This document shows positions 17,575 to 26,030 of a DNA stretch of 64,000 nucleotides, one piece after another (position 1 is the stretch's first letter; every line of letters starts with the position of its first letter). Made by a program: the position numbers and the translations under genes. The stretch is taken from NCBI GenBank assembly GCA_023664485.1, contig JAMPFK010000001.1, forward strand, positions 1 through 64,000, given 5' to 3'. Source of the DNA: Bacteroides fragilis. GTDB lineage: Bacteria; Bacillota; Clostridia; Lachnospirales; Lachnospiraceae. The notes below the pieces were generated by a model, which saw only the letters and a list, made by a program, of their open reading frames with translations, did no database searches and was not told where the DNA came from.

Positions 17575-18570
17575 ATGCCGATCAGAGTACACAATTTTGC
17601 GGGGGCGCCTGGCTGGTACGCCAGAAAGTATCTGCCTGTGCTGTCGAGCGAGAGCTATTTGAAGCTGCAGTTTCTGACAAGAAGGAAACAGCAGAAGCGC
17701 TATATAGAATATTTTTACGGGCAGATGGAAAGGACAGGCGCAGCGCCGCATCCGGTCGTCGTCAATCTGGAAACGGTGAACCGCTGCAACAGCACCTGCG
17801 AGTTCTGCACGGCCAATATCCATGCGGAAAAAAGGCCCTATATGCGGATGCCGGAGGGGCTTTATTACTCGATTATCGACCAGCTGAAGGCGTGGGACTA
17901 TAAAGGGCATCTGACCCTGTATGGGAACAATGAACCGTGGCTGGACAAGCGTATCGTGGAATTTCATAAGTATGCGCGGGAGCAGCTTCCCGATGCCTTT
18001 ATCTTTATGTCAACGAACGGGCTGCTCCTGGATATTGACAGGGTAAAGGCGATCGTTCCCTATGTGGATCAGCTGATCATCAATAATTATTGTCTGGACA
18101 GGAAACTGCATGAGAATATTCAGACGATTCATTCCTATGTAAAAGAGCATCCTGAAGAATTTAAGGATGTGGATATCCTGATACAGATCCGTTATCTGAA
18201 GGAGGTGCTGACCAATCGCGCGGGAAGCGCGCCGAATAAACAGTCAAAGGGGAAAATCATCAAAGAGACCTGTCTGATGCCTTTTACGGATATGTGGATC
18301 ATGCCCAATGGGAAGCTCGGCATCTGCTGCTGTGATAATTTTGAAGTGACGGATCTGGCGGACCTGAATCAGGTTCCCCTGAAAGACGGATGGAACAGCG
18401 AAAAGTACCGGAAACTGCGGGATGCGGTAAAGGATGGGCGGCAGAATTATCCGTTCTGTAAGAATTGCGATTTTATCGACGCGGGGCTCAGGATGGACGC
18501 GGCCGACGATGTTATGAAGCATCACGGAAAGATGCACGGCGCGCGGCAGTCCGTCTTTAAGAAGCGTTAA
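17575..18570 (+). CDS. Radical SAM/SPASM domain protein
   Basis: 331 residues. The radical SAM cluster motif C71-N-S-T-C75-E-F-C78 follows a strand ending NLETVNR, and a C-terminal SPASM-like region has CLMPFTDMWIMPNGKLGICCC and FCKNCDF, enough cysteines for an auxiliary iron-sulfur cluster. Such enzymes do S-adenosylmethionine-dependent radical chemistry, often on peptides but also on sugars and alcohols. It lies in the gtrA operon, between a GT-C-like protein and an SGNH lipoprotein. No small precursor peptide is visible nearby, which argues against a peptide natural product and for a modification of a surface glycan or lipid intermediate. The substrate is unknown. Confidence 0.8.
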   Translation: MPIRVHNFAGAPGWYARKYLPVLSSESYLKLQFLTRRKQQKRYIEYFYGQMERTGAAPHPVVVNLETVNRCNSTCEFCTANIHAEKRPYMRMPEGLYYSIIDQLKAWDYKGHLTLYGNNEPWLDKRIVEFHKYAREQLPDAFIFMSTNGLLLDIDRVKAIVPYVDQLIINNYCLDRKLHENIQTIHSYVKEHPEEFKDVDILIQIRYLKEVLTNRAGSAPNKQSKGKIIKETCLMPFTDMWIMPNGKLGICCCDNFEVTDLADLNQVPLKDGWNSEKYRKLRDAVKDGRQNYPFCKNCDFIDAGLRMDAADDVMKHHGKMHGARQSVFKKR

Positions 18571-18605
18571 TCGAAAAGTGCGGTGAAAAAGAAAGCAAAG
18601 GACAA

Positions 18606-19649
18606 ATGAGGATGGGGCGGAAAAAAGGTATGGTACGGAATGTGAGAAACGAAAAGAGCGTTATCCGAAAGAGAAAGAGCGTTCTGGCGTGGGCGCTCGT
18701 CTTCGCGCTGTCTGTTCTTGCGGGCTGCGGCAGCCGGAGCGGAAATGATGGAAATGCGGCGGATGCAGAAAGCCCGGCTGATACGGCGGCAGCAGCGGAT
18801 GCGGCGGCGCCTGATGCGGAGAAGAGCGCGGGTGGGAACGGTTTGGCGGGTGCGGAAACTCCGGCGGGCGCGGATTCTGCGGATGCAGAGGCAGAAGCGG
18901 AGGAAGGCGCAGGAGAGAAAGAAATGGCGGCCAGCGAAACGGCCGCCAGAAAAGTCTCGATTCTGGGCGACAGCATTTCCACCTTCGACGGCTGGATCCC
19001 GGAAGGCTATGCCTGTTTTTTCCCGATGGACGGCGAAGTGCCGGATGTCGAGCAGACATGGTGGAAGATGGCCCTGAAGGATATGGAAATGGAGCTGTGC
19101 GTCAATGGTTCCAGTTCCGGGAGCACCTGCACAGGCGACTCCTCCAGCGCTTATGATTTTCAAAGCGGATGCAGCGAATGCAGAGTCGGGAGCCTGATCG
19201 GGAGCAACGGCGCGTTTCCGGATGTCATTATCGTTTATATGGGAACGAACGACTTTCTGAAGGCTGTGCCGATCGGCGATAACGATGGCACGCGGGCTGT
19301 GGAAGAGGGCGTGATAGAGACTTTCAGCGATGCTTATTGTATGATATTGGATAAGCTGACCGCTTATTATCCGGGTGCGGAGATTTATTGCTGTAATCTT
19401 CCGCCGATAGGGGACTGGGGGCCGGAAAACGGTTCGGCGTTCGTAACGTTCGTGAACGGGCAGGAACTGTCGTCGGCGGATTACGGAAAGCAGATTGAGA
19501 TCATTGCGGCGGCCAAGGGATGCAAGGTCATCGATTTGCAGAATTGCGGCATTACAATAGAAAATATGGAAAACTATGTGACGGACGGCGTTCATATGAA
19601 TCCTAAGGGCATGGAGCTGGTTCGGGACGCGGTAGAGGCTGCCTTATAG
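18606..19649 (+). CDS. SGNH/GDSL hydrolase lipoprotein
   Basis: 347 residues. The signal peptide ends in a lipobox LAGC with the lipid-bearing Cys41. An Ala/Glu/Asp-rich low-complexity linker (about 45-112) leads to an SGNH domain with GDS (Ser123), YMGTNDF (block III) and DGVH (D327/H330). It should be an outer-leaflet lipoprotein esterase or acyltransferase. It is the last gene of the gtrA operon, and the terminator stem overlaps its stop codon. An ATG at 18612 has better spacing to AAAGGA than the ATG at 18606, which would remove two residues. Confidence 0.82.
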   Translation: MRMGRKKGMVRNVRNEKSVIRKRKSVLAWALVFALSVLAGCGSRSGNDGNAADAESPADTAAAADAAAPDAEKSAGGNGLAGAETPAGADSADAEAEAEEGAGEKEMAASETAARKVSILGDSISTFDGWIPEGYACFFPMDGEVPDVEQTWWKMALKDMEMELCVNGSSSGSTCTGDSSSAYDFQSGCSECRVGSLIGSNGAFPDVIIVYMGTNDFLKAVPIGDNDGTRAVEEGVIETFSDAYCMILDKLTAYYPGAEIYCCNLPPIGDWGPENGSAFVTFVNGQELSSADYGKQIEIIAAAKGCKVIDLQNCGITIENMENYVTDGVHMNPKGMELVRDAVEAAL

Positions 19650-19662
19650 GCAGCCTCGTTTT
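19635..19662 (+). terminator. Rho-independent terminator overlapping a stop codon
   Basis: A perfect 9-bp stem (19635-19643 with 19649-19657) with a 5-nt loop is followed by GTTTTGG. The stem contains the last codons of the SGNH lipoprotein gene. Confidence 0.65.
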
Positions 19663-19665
19663 GGA

Positions 19666-19695
19666 TGGTATTGAATGGTATTGAATGGTATTGAT
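19666..19695. repeat. Three tandem 10-bp repeats
   Basis: TGGTATTGAA, TGGTATTGAA and TGGTATTGAT run head to tail between two converging genes. No function is apparent. Confidence 0.7.
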
Positions 19696-19702
19696 TGGAA
19701 AA

Positions 19703-21253
19703 TCAGGATTCGTGATATTCCTGTTCTGTATTGACATTCCAGATATTGTCCTTGTTCTGAATACCGCCGACGATATTCCTGACCGCTTCAAAGGATGTCA
19801 TCATGGAGTGGTCGATATTGTTGTAGCGGTGCTGTCCGTTCCGGCCGACACAGTAGAGATTGTCGATAGATTTCAGATAATCTACCAGCGTGCCGATTTC
19901 CTTATAGGTATCGAAGTAGGCCGGGTATGCTTTTTTCACTCTCTCCACATGGGAGTCCATGACTTCTTTGGGGCTGTCAATCAGCCCCATGCTGACGATT
20001 TCCTTTATGGCGAACCGGGTAAATTTTTCATCCGGCATCGTCCAATACCTGTCGCCCTCCGAAACGAAATATTCCAGGCCGATCCATACGGTGTTCTCCA
20101 AATCTTTGACCATATAAGGCGACCAGTTGTTGTAGATCTGGAAACGGCCGAGTTGGACGGAACGATCCTGCACATAAATCCAGCAGTCGGGTACGATATT
20201 GCTGATGGTCTTTATCCTGGTCTTATTCTTCAGATTCAGCTTTGGCAGCAGGAGGCCGACGGTCATATAGTCGCGGTAGGGGAGTCCTGCGGCGATTCTC
20301 GCCGGTTCTTTCGGGACGTCGTTCATGCCTGCGACAAGGTCTTTGACTGGCATGGAAGAAATGAAAATATCGCCCTCCACCGTAATCTGTTTTCCTTCCG
20401 TTTCATAGGTTAAGGATGTGATGCGGTTCTCTTTATCCTTATGGAGCGCGGTCACGCGGCTGTTTCTTAAAATCGTCCCCCCCATTTTCTGAATTTCTTC
20501 CGCAGTAACGTCCCATAGCTGGCCGGGGCCGAGCTTGGGATAGCTGAATTCCTCGATTAAAGAGGTCTCCACTTTACGGTTCTTTCCGCCCGGCAGCATT
20601 TTACCGAAGACATCTTTGATAATGGCGGTAATGGAAAGCCCCTTCATACGCTGTGCCCCCCAGTCGGGCGCAATGTCGCTGGGATGCCTTCCCCAGAGAT
20701 TTTCCGTGTAATATTCAAAAAACATGGAATACAGCTTTTTGCCAAAACGGTTGATATAGAGGTCTTCCAGAGAATTCTCCTTCCGCTTGTGAAGCAGCGC
20801 GGCCAGATAGCTGAAACCGGACTGCAGCGTGGCGGCAAGTCCCATATTTTTAAAAGTTTCAAATTTGAAGGAAATCGGATAGTCGAAGAACTTTTTATTA
20901 AAATAAATACGGGACACCCGGTGGCGGCGCAGCATGACCCGGTCTTCTTTTTCGGGATCGGGCCCGCCGGGAGCAAGCGGCATCCTGCGTTTCAGAACGA
21001 TATCGTCCCAGGTAGGAGAGCCCTGGAGGGGAAGCATCTGATTCCACCAGGCATTGACCTCAGGCACCTTGGAAAAAAAGCGGTGGCCGCCCATATCCAT
21101 GCGGTTGCCTTTATAATTGACGGTCTTGGAGATGCCGCCCATATCTCCGCTTTCTTCGAGAACGGTGACCTCATATTCCCTGCTTTGTTTTAAAAGTTCA
21201 TAGGCCGCGGTCAGTCCTGCGGGCCCGGCGCCTATAATATATGCTTTTTTCAT
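19703..21253 (-). CDS. FAD-dependent oxidoreductase, UDP-galactopyranose mutase-like
   Basis: 516 residues. The N-terminus has the Rossmann motif AYIIGAGPAGLTAAYELL with an acidic end to the second strand (VLEESGDMGGISKTV), then GHRFFSK, a block shared by UDP-galactopyranose mutases and protoporphyrinogen-oxidase-like proteins. A late GRNGQHRYNNIDHSM motif is also typical. It is longer than classic Glf (about 370), so it belongs to the larger UGM-like flavoprotein group found in polysaccharide loci, whose reactions are mostly unproven. The start at 21253 fits the flavoprotein N-terminus. An in-frame ATG at 21277 would add eight residues. Confidence 0.78.
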   Translation of the reverse strand: MKKAYIIGAGPAGLTAAYELLKQSREYEVTVLEESGDMGGISKTVNYKGNRMDMGGHRFFSKVPEVNAWWNQMLPLQGSPTWDDIVLKRRMPLAPGGPDPEKEDRVMLRRHRVSRIYFNKKFFDYPISFKFETFKNMGLAATLQSGFSYLAALLHKRKENSLEDLYINRFGKKLYSMFFEYYTENLWGRHPSDIAPDWGAQRMKGLSITAIIKDVFGKMLPGGKNRKVETSLIEEFSYPKLGPGQLWDVTAEEIQKMGGTILRNSRVTALHKDKENRITSLTYETEGKQITVEGDIFISSMPVKDLVAGMNDVPKEPARIAAGLPYRDYMTVGLLLPKLNLKNKTRIKTISNIVPDCWIYVQDRSVQLGRFQIYNNWSPYMVKDLENTVWIGLEYFVSEGDRYWTMPDEKFTRFAIKEIVSMGLIDSPKEVMDSHVERVKKAYPAYFDTYKEIGTLVDYLKSIDNLYCVGRNGQHRYNNIDHSMMTSFEAVRNIVGGIQNKDNIWNVNTEQEYHES

Positions 21254-21300
21254 GAAAATAATGATACCTTTCTTCATCCTCGGCTTTTTGGCCTGCGTCT

Positions 21301-21328
21301 ATCATACCACTTTTTCATATAGGTTGAA
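21301..21328 (-). promoter_or_regulatory. Promoter of the flavoprotein gene
   Basis: On the minus strand TTCAAC (21323-21328) and TATGAT (21301-21306) are separated by 16 bp, about 48 bases before the start codon. Confidence 0.5.
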
Positions 21329-21466
21329 AGAATAAATTGCGATTACAGTAAATTTTTCTCAAAATGCCGCCACAGCAGGTTACGCTGCGGCTGGACATCT
21401 TCCTCCATTTGCGGTAAACTAAAATATCGGAATAAGACCGGGGAAGAATGAGAGGAGAAAGGCGGT

Positions 21467-22567
21467 ATGACACAGGTGATCAGTTTGATATTCTGGCTTA
21501 TAGCGGTTCCGTTCTGTATCGGCCAGATTCCGGTTTCTTTTATGCCGGGCGGACAGGATGCGCGGGGGACGGTAAGAAATCCCGGCGTGACGCTGCTTGC
21601 GGGCTATCTGCTGATGTGGTCGGTCTTTGAGGCGATTACCATTCCGGCAGTGATCCTGATTCAGTATCATAATTTTCTGTTCGTTCTGAAATGGTTCATG
21701 GCGGCGGCGATTCTGCTTTCGATTGCGGGGATTCTGCTTTTGTTCCTGCGGGTGAAGCGGGAGCGGGAGGAGGTCCGGCCGGTACTGCTTTCGGCGCTCG
21801 TATCGCATAAGATGAGCCTGGAGGCTAAAATCGAATGGGGCATATTTCTGGCGCTTTTGGGTTTTCAGCTTTACATGGCGGTGACGAGAACTTCCTTCGA
21901 CGGCGACGACGCCTATTATGTAGTGCAGTCTCTGATGGCGCAGCAGACTGGCGGAATGTATAAAAATCTTCCTTATACCGGAAGATCCTCGCCGCTCGAT
22001 ATCCGTCATGCGCTGGCGGTCTTTCCGATGTGGGTCGCTTTTCTGTCAGCGAAGGCGGGACTTCATGCAACGATCGTGTCCCACGTCGTTATGCCGCTGC
22101 TTCTGATACCGCTCAGCTATCTTGTTTATTATGAAATTGCCAAAGCGCTCTTTCCCTCCAGAAGGGAGAACGTTCCGGTTTTTATGATTCTCATGGGAAT
22201 GTTCCAGATGTTCGGGAATGTGTCAATTTATACGAATGAAGCGTTTTTTTTGACGCGGACCTGGCAGGGAAAAGCCGTAGCGGGCAGTTTTGTCATACCG
22301 ATGCTGTTCCTGCTCCTGCTCTGGCTTTATAACGATGAAAAGGAAGAGCGCGGGCGGAGGAATGCGGGGTTCTGGATCATGCTCGTCTGCCTGAATATGA
22401 CGGCCGGCATATGCAGTTCCATCGCGGTCTTTCTGCTGGCAATCCTGCTGGCGGTCACGGCATTTTGTCTGATGCTCGTGGAGCGGGATATCAGGATCCC
22501 GGTGAGGCTGGGGCTTACCTGTATTCCGAATGCGGTCTATGTTTTGTTGTATCTGATGTTGAAGTGA
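21467..22567 (+). CDS. DUF6077-like membrane protein, N-terminal part before in-frame TGA
   Basis: 366 codons coding for at least eight hydrophobic helices. The opening (FWLIAVPFCIGQIPV) and the outside loop FDGDDAYYVVQSLMAQQ, with an acidic DGDD motif, suggest a GT-C-type or DUF6077 polytopic protein acting on lipid-linked sugars. The frame stops at TGA (22565-22567) in a hydrophobic region, and the same frame continues without interruption to 23380. The two parts therefore look like one gene of about 637 codons broken by a single nonsense codon. It starts behind GAGGAGAAAGG. Whether a truncated protein is made is unknown. Confidence 0.7.
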   Translation: MTQVISLIFWLIAVPFCIGQIPVSFMPGGQDARGTVRNPGVTLLAGYLLMWSVFEAITIPAVILIQYHNFLFVLKWFMAAAILLSIAGILLLFLRVKREREEVRPVLLSALVSHKMSLEAKIEWGIFLALLGFQLYMAVTRTSFDGDDAYYVVQSLMAQQTGGMYKNLPYTGRSSPLDIRHALAVFPMWVAFLSAKAGLHATIVSHVVMPLLLIPLSYLVYYEIAKALFPSRRENVPVFMILMGMFQMFGNVSIYTNEAFFLTRTWQGKAVAGSFVIPMLFLLLLWLYNDEKEERGRRNAGFWIMLVCLNMTAGICSSIAVFLLAILLAVTAFCLMLVERDIRIPVRLGLTCIPNAVYVLLYLMLK

Positions 22568-22585
22568 CAGGAGCGGCGGGAGTAT

Positions 22586-23380
22586 ATGTGGGGTATCTTT
22601 TTGGAAAGCGTAGTTATTTTTCAGAACTACGTCGGATTTCATCAAAATAAATTTTTATTCGTCATTTATCTTTTCTTTCTGTTGTACTTGTGTCTGGCGG
22701 AGAAGAACAAAAGGCTTCGCGCGATTTTCGTTTATGCGCCGATGATTCTGTTGCTGTGTTTTTTCTGTCCGCTTTTCCGGAAGGTATTTGTGCGGCTGCT
22801 GAATGATGCGGAGACTTATTACCGTCTGCTCTGGCTGCTGCAGATGAGCCTTGTCAGCGCTTACGGGGCTGTGAAGCTGTGCGGCAGACACCGCAGGGCA
22901 GGGCTTGTCGTGATGTGCGCGGCGATTGTGGTGTGCGGCAGCCTGGTGTACCGAAGCGAGCATATTTCCAGGGCGCAGAACTGGTATCATCTTCCGGCGG
23001 AGGCGGTGGAAGTGGCGAGGCTGATCGATCCGGAGGAGGGACGTGTTATGGCGCTCGTTCCGGCGGATCTGATTTACTATATCCGGCAGTATTCGGCCAA
23101 TATCAATATGCCCTATGGCCGGGAAATGCTGATTGCCCGGTGGGATTACTATAACGATATGTATGAGGCGATGGAAGAAGCGGACATCATTCAGACGGAG
23201 TCTTTCGTGGAATTGACGCGGGAGTACGGCTGTGATTATGTGGTCCTGAAAAAAGACAGGGAACTGCAGGAGCCGCTTACGGATCACGGATTTGCGCTGT
23301 ATGCGCAGACGGATACTTATCTGATTTACAGGGATACGGAGGCGGCTGTGAATACAGACATCATGGAAACTGGAAATTGA
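22586..23380 (+). CDS. DUF6077-like membrane protein, C-terminal part after in-frame TGA
   Basis: 264 codons, in the same frame as the preceding gene and separated from it only by one TGA and six sense codons. It encodes about four membrane helices and then a soluble outside domain (from about residue 125) like the C-terminal domains of the other GT-C-like proteins in this window. A GGAG near 22570 could allow re-initiation at the ATG, giving two separately made halves. Otherwise this is the dead 3' end of a pseudogene. The MBOAT gene follows 25 bases later, so it is in the acylation operon. Confidence 0.6.
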   Translation: MWGIFLESVVIFQNYVGFHQNKFLFVIYLFFLLYLCLAEKNKRLRAIFVYAPMILLLCFFCPLFRKVFVRLLNDAETYYRLLWLLQMSLVSAYGAVKLCGRHRRAGLVVMCAAIVVCGSLVYRSEHISRAQNWYHLPAEAVEVARLIDPEEGRVMALVPADLIYYIRQYSANINMPYGREMLIARWDYYNDMYEAMEEADIIQTESFVELTREYGCDYVVLKKDRELQEPLTDHGFALYAQTDTYLIYRDTEAAVNTDIMETGN

Positions 23381-23405
23381 GCGACGGGAGGAGCCGGGAT
23401 ATTCG

Positions 23406-24926
23406 ATGCTGTTTAATTCCTATATTTTTATCTTTTTATTTTTTCCAATATGCCTGCTCGGCTATTACGGCCTTCTCTGTTGGGGGAAAAAGGAGGCGGC
23501 GCAGCTTTTTCTGCTCGCGGTATCCTTCTGGTTCTATGGTTATTTTCAGGTGCATTATCTGTTGGTCATGCTGTTTGACATCGCCGTTAATTACTGTTTT
23601 CACAGGCTATTATCGAAAAAACCTTCCGGGCGGCTGTTGTTTCTGGCAATAGCGGCGAACCTGGGCGTCCTTTTTTATTTCAAATATTATGACTTTTTCG
23701 TGGAGAATCTCAATGCGGTATTTGGTTCTTCCCTTTTACCGCGTCATGTGCTGCTGCCGCTCGGCATCAGTTTCTTCACCTTTCAGCAGATCGGGTTCCT
23801 GGCGGATACTTACAGGGGGGAGGTAAAAGACTGCGGCCTGCTTCCTTACGCGCTGTTCGTCGCGTTTTTCCCGCAGCTGATCGCGGGCCCCATCGTGACG
23901 CAGGCCGAAATGCTGCCGCAGTTTCAGAAAATGGCGGAGCGGAGGTTCGACTGGGAAAAATTTGCAAGAGGATATGCGCTGTTCGTGCTGGGCCTGTTCA
24001 AAAAAGTGATTCTCGCGGATATGCTCGGCGCCGGCGTGGACTACGGATATGCGAATATAGCGCTTCTGGGGCGGGCGGACGCGCTGATCATCATCGTTGC
24101 TTATTCTTTACAGCTCTATTTTGATTTCAGCGGCTATTGCGATATGGCGCGCGGAATCGGACGGATGCTCGGTTTTGAGATAGCCGTCAATTTCAATTCC
24201 CCTTACCGGGCGGTCAATATCGTGGATTTCTGGAAAAGATGGCATATCACGCTGAACCGCTTCTTTACTTCCTATGTATATATACCGCTTGGCGGCAATC
24301 GCAGGGGCAGAGGGCGGATGTATCTGAATCTTCTGTTCGTTTTTTTCCTGAGCGGCGTATGGCATGGCGCGGGCTGGAATTTCATTATATGGGGGATGCT
24401 GCACGGCGCGTTGTATGTGCTGACAAGATGGTATCTGGAAAAAAAGAAGCTTTATAAAGAGAGGCGGTCTCAGGGAAATGGGCCGGGAGAAGGGCGTCCG
24501 CTTTGGTTTTCCATATGGCGGAAAACAGCGGCGCTTGTGTCAAAAATCGCGTTGTTCCTGTATGTCAGCGCCGCATGGGTCTATTTCCGGGCGGCGGACG
24601 CCGCGCAGGCGAACCGGCTTCTGCGGCTGGCGCTCCAGGGGAAAATGCAGAAAGTTTCTTTCGATCTGGCAGAGTGTTTTCAGCTGGACGAGTTCTGGTA
24701 TGTGCTGAAAATGCTCCGGCTGGATAACTTTTCTTACAGCAGGTATGTACCGATGGTTTTTCTGCTGGCGGCCGGCCTTTTGTCTGCGATGTTTGGACGG
24801 AATGCGGCGCAGCTTGCGGACGGAATCAAAGGAAAAGCGTATCAGGCCGTCCTGCTCGGAGCGGTTTTTGTGTGGTGCGTCCTGTCTTTTTCTCAGGTCA
24901 GCGTGTTCCTGTACTTTAATTTCTGA
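23406..24926 (+). CDS. MBOAT family O-acyltransferase
   Basis: The third AlgI/DltB-like acyltransferase of the island, 506 residues. Diagnostic blocks are VDFWKRWHITLNRFFTSYVY followed by IPLGGNRRGRGR, and the catalytic His in FLSGVWHGAGWN. LYFDFSGYCDMARGIGRMLG is also clear. It has about eleven membrane helices. It is followed 15 bases later by an SGNH/DltD-like gene, giving a canonical MBOAT-SGNH pair. It is closer in length and motifs to AlgI than the 8361 paralogue. It should O-acylate a surface polymer. Confidence 0.92.
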   Translation: MLFNSYIFIFLFFPICLLGYYGLLCWGKKEAAQLFLLAVSFWFYGYFQVHYLLVMLFDIAVNYCFHRLLSKKPSGRLLFLAIAANLGVLFYFKYYDFFVENLNAVFGSSLLPRHVLLPLGISFFTFQQIGFLADTYRGEVKDCGLLPYALFVAFFPQLIAGPIVTQAEMLPQFQKMAERRFDWEKFARGYALFVLGLFKKVILADMLGAGVDYGYANIALLGRADALIIIVAYSLQLYFDFSGYCDMARGIGRMLGFEIAVNFNSPYRAVNIVDFWKRWHITLNRFFTSYVYIPLGGNRRGRGRMYLNLLFVFFLSGVWHGAGWNFIIWGMLHGALYVLTRWYLEKKKLYKERRSQGNGPGEGRPLWFSIWRKTAALVSKIALFLYVSAAWVYFRAADAAQANRLLRLALQGKMQKVSFDLAECFQLDEFWYVLKMLRLDNFSYSRYVPMVFLLAAGLLSAMFGRNAAQLADGIKGKAYQAVLLGAVFVWCVLSFSQVSVFLYFNF

Positions 24927-24941
24927 TAGGAGGTCCGGTTT

Positions 24942-26027
24942 ATGGAGAAAAAGAAAGAGCTGGACGGTCGAATGAATCCGTTCAAAAAGTTCACAGGGAT
25001 TACCGCTGCGGCCGTTTTCCTGTTCCTTGCCGGTATCATGGCGCTTGTCATCTATGTGGATCCCTTTTTCCATTACCATGCGCCGCTCGATCATTTTCCC
25101 TATCTGGTAGACAACCAGCTGAGCCAGAATCCGGGTATGGCAAAGCATATGCGGTATGACAGCGTTATCCTTGGATCTTCCATGACGGTGAATTTCAATA
25201 CGGACTGGTTTGCAGAGCAGCTGGGACTGCAGACGATCAAGCTGAATTACAGCGGTGCATATCCTAAGGACCAGTCCAATATCATGAAGATCATTTTTGA
25301 GAGCGGCAACCGGGTGGAGGCGGCTTTTCTCGGCGTCGATGTGATGACCTATACAGGGGGCGTGGAAGAGACGAAGTATCCGATTCCCGAATATTTATAT
25401 GACGATAATGTCATAAATGATATCCGCTATGTTTTTAACAAGGATGTGGTGCTGAATTATATTTTCCGGCAGATCGCGGATCCGGACAAAACGGATCTTG
25501 CGACTGTTTATCAGAGCTGGTGGACGGACGAATATTATAATAAACAGTGGGTGATGCACAATTATGAACAGCCGGAGCGGGTGGAGGCGGAGACGCCGGA
25601 GGATGCGTATCTGGAAAGCGTGGAGCAAAATCTGGCGGCGAATATCTGTCCTTATATAGAGCGGAATCCCGGTACGACGTTTTATATTTTTTTCCCGCCT
25701 TACAGTATTTTGTATTGGAACGATGTCATCTGTGAGAATCATCTTGAGGCGACGATGGCAGAGTATCAGTATATTGCGGACAGGATGCTCGCTTATGAAA
25801 ATGTGCGGCTTTTCTTTTTCCCCAATCAGGAATGGATTGTGACAGACCTGGATAATTATGCGGATTACAGCCATTATCACCGGGATATCAACTATTACAT
25901 GACGGAGTGCTTTGCGGATGGAAGCTGCGAGATAAAAACGGAGGAAGAAATGAAGCAGGCGCTCGATGAGATGCGCCTGCTCATTGAAAAGTTCGATTTT
26001 GAAGAATTATTTTCCGTAGAATATTAG
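24942..26027 (+). CDS. SGNH/DltD-like MBOAT partner protein
   Basis: 361 residues with one N-terminal membrane helix (about 17-38) and an outside domain. The nucleophile block reads ILGSSMT (Ser79-Ser80), and the catalytic pair is D308-Y-S-H311 in YADYSHYHRD. The layout matches DltD/AlgX-like proteins that receive the acyl group moved by an MBOAT protein and attach it to a polysaccharide or teichoic acid. It sits directly behind an MBOAT gene with AGGAGG upstream, and it ends 3 bases before a gene on the other strand. The exact acceptor is unknown. Confidence 0.75.
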   Translation: MEKKKELDGRMNPFKKFTGITAAAVFLFLAGIMALVIYVDPFFHYHAPLDHFPYLVDNQLSQNPGMAKHMRYDSVILGSSMTVNFNTDWFAEQLGLQTIKLNYSGAYPKDQSNIMKIIFESGNRVEAAFLGVDVMTYTGGVEETKYPIPEYLYDDNVINDIRYVFNKDVVLNYIFRQIADPDKTDLATVYQSWWTDEYYNKQWVMHNYEQPERVEAETPEDAYLESVEQNLAANICPYIERNPGTTFYIFFPPYSILYWNDVICENHLEATMAEYQYIADRMLAYENVRLFFFPNQEWIVTDLDNYADYSHYHRDINYYMTECFADGSCEIKTEEEMKQALDEMRLLIEKFDFEELFSVEY

Positions 26028-26030
26028 CGG

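Noticed and set aside
22565..22567. Selenocysteine recoding of the in-frame TGA
   Set aside because: The context is a hydrophobic transport-type protein with no redox motif. I see no convincing SECIS-like hairpin right after the codon, and a nonsense mutation is simpler.
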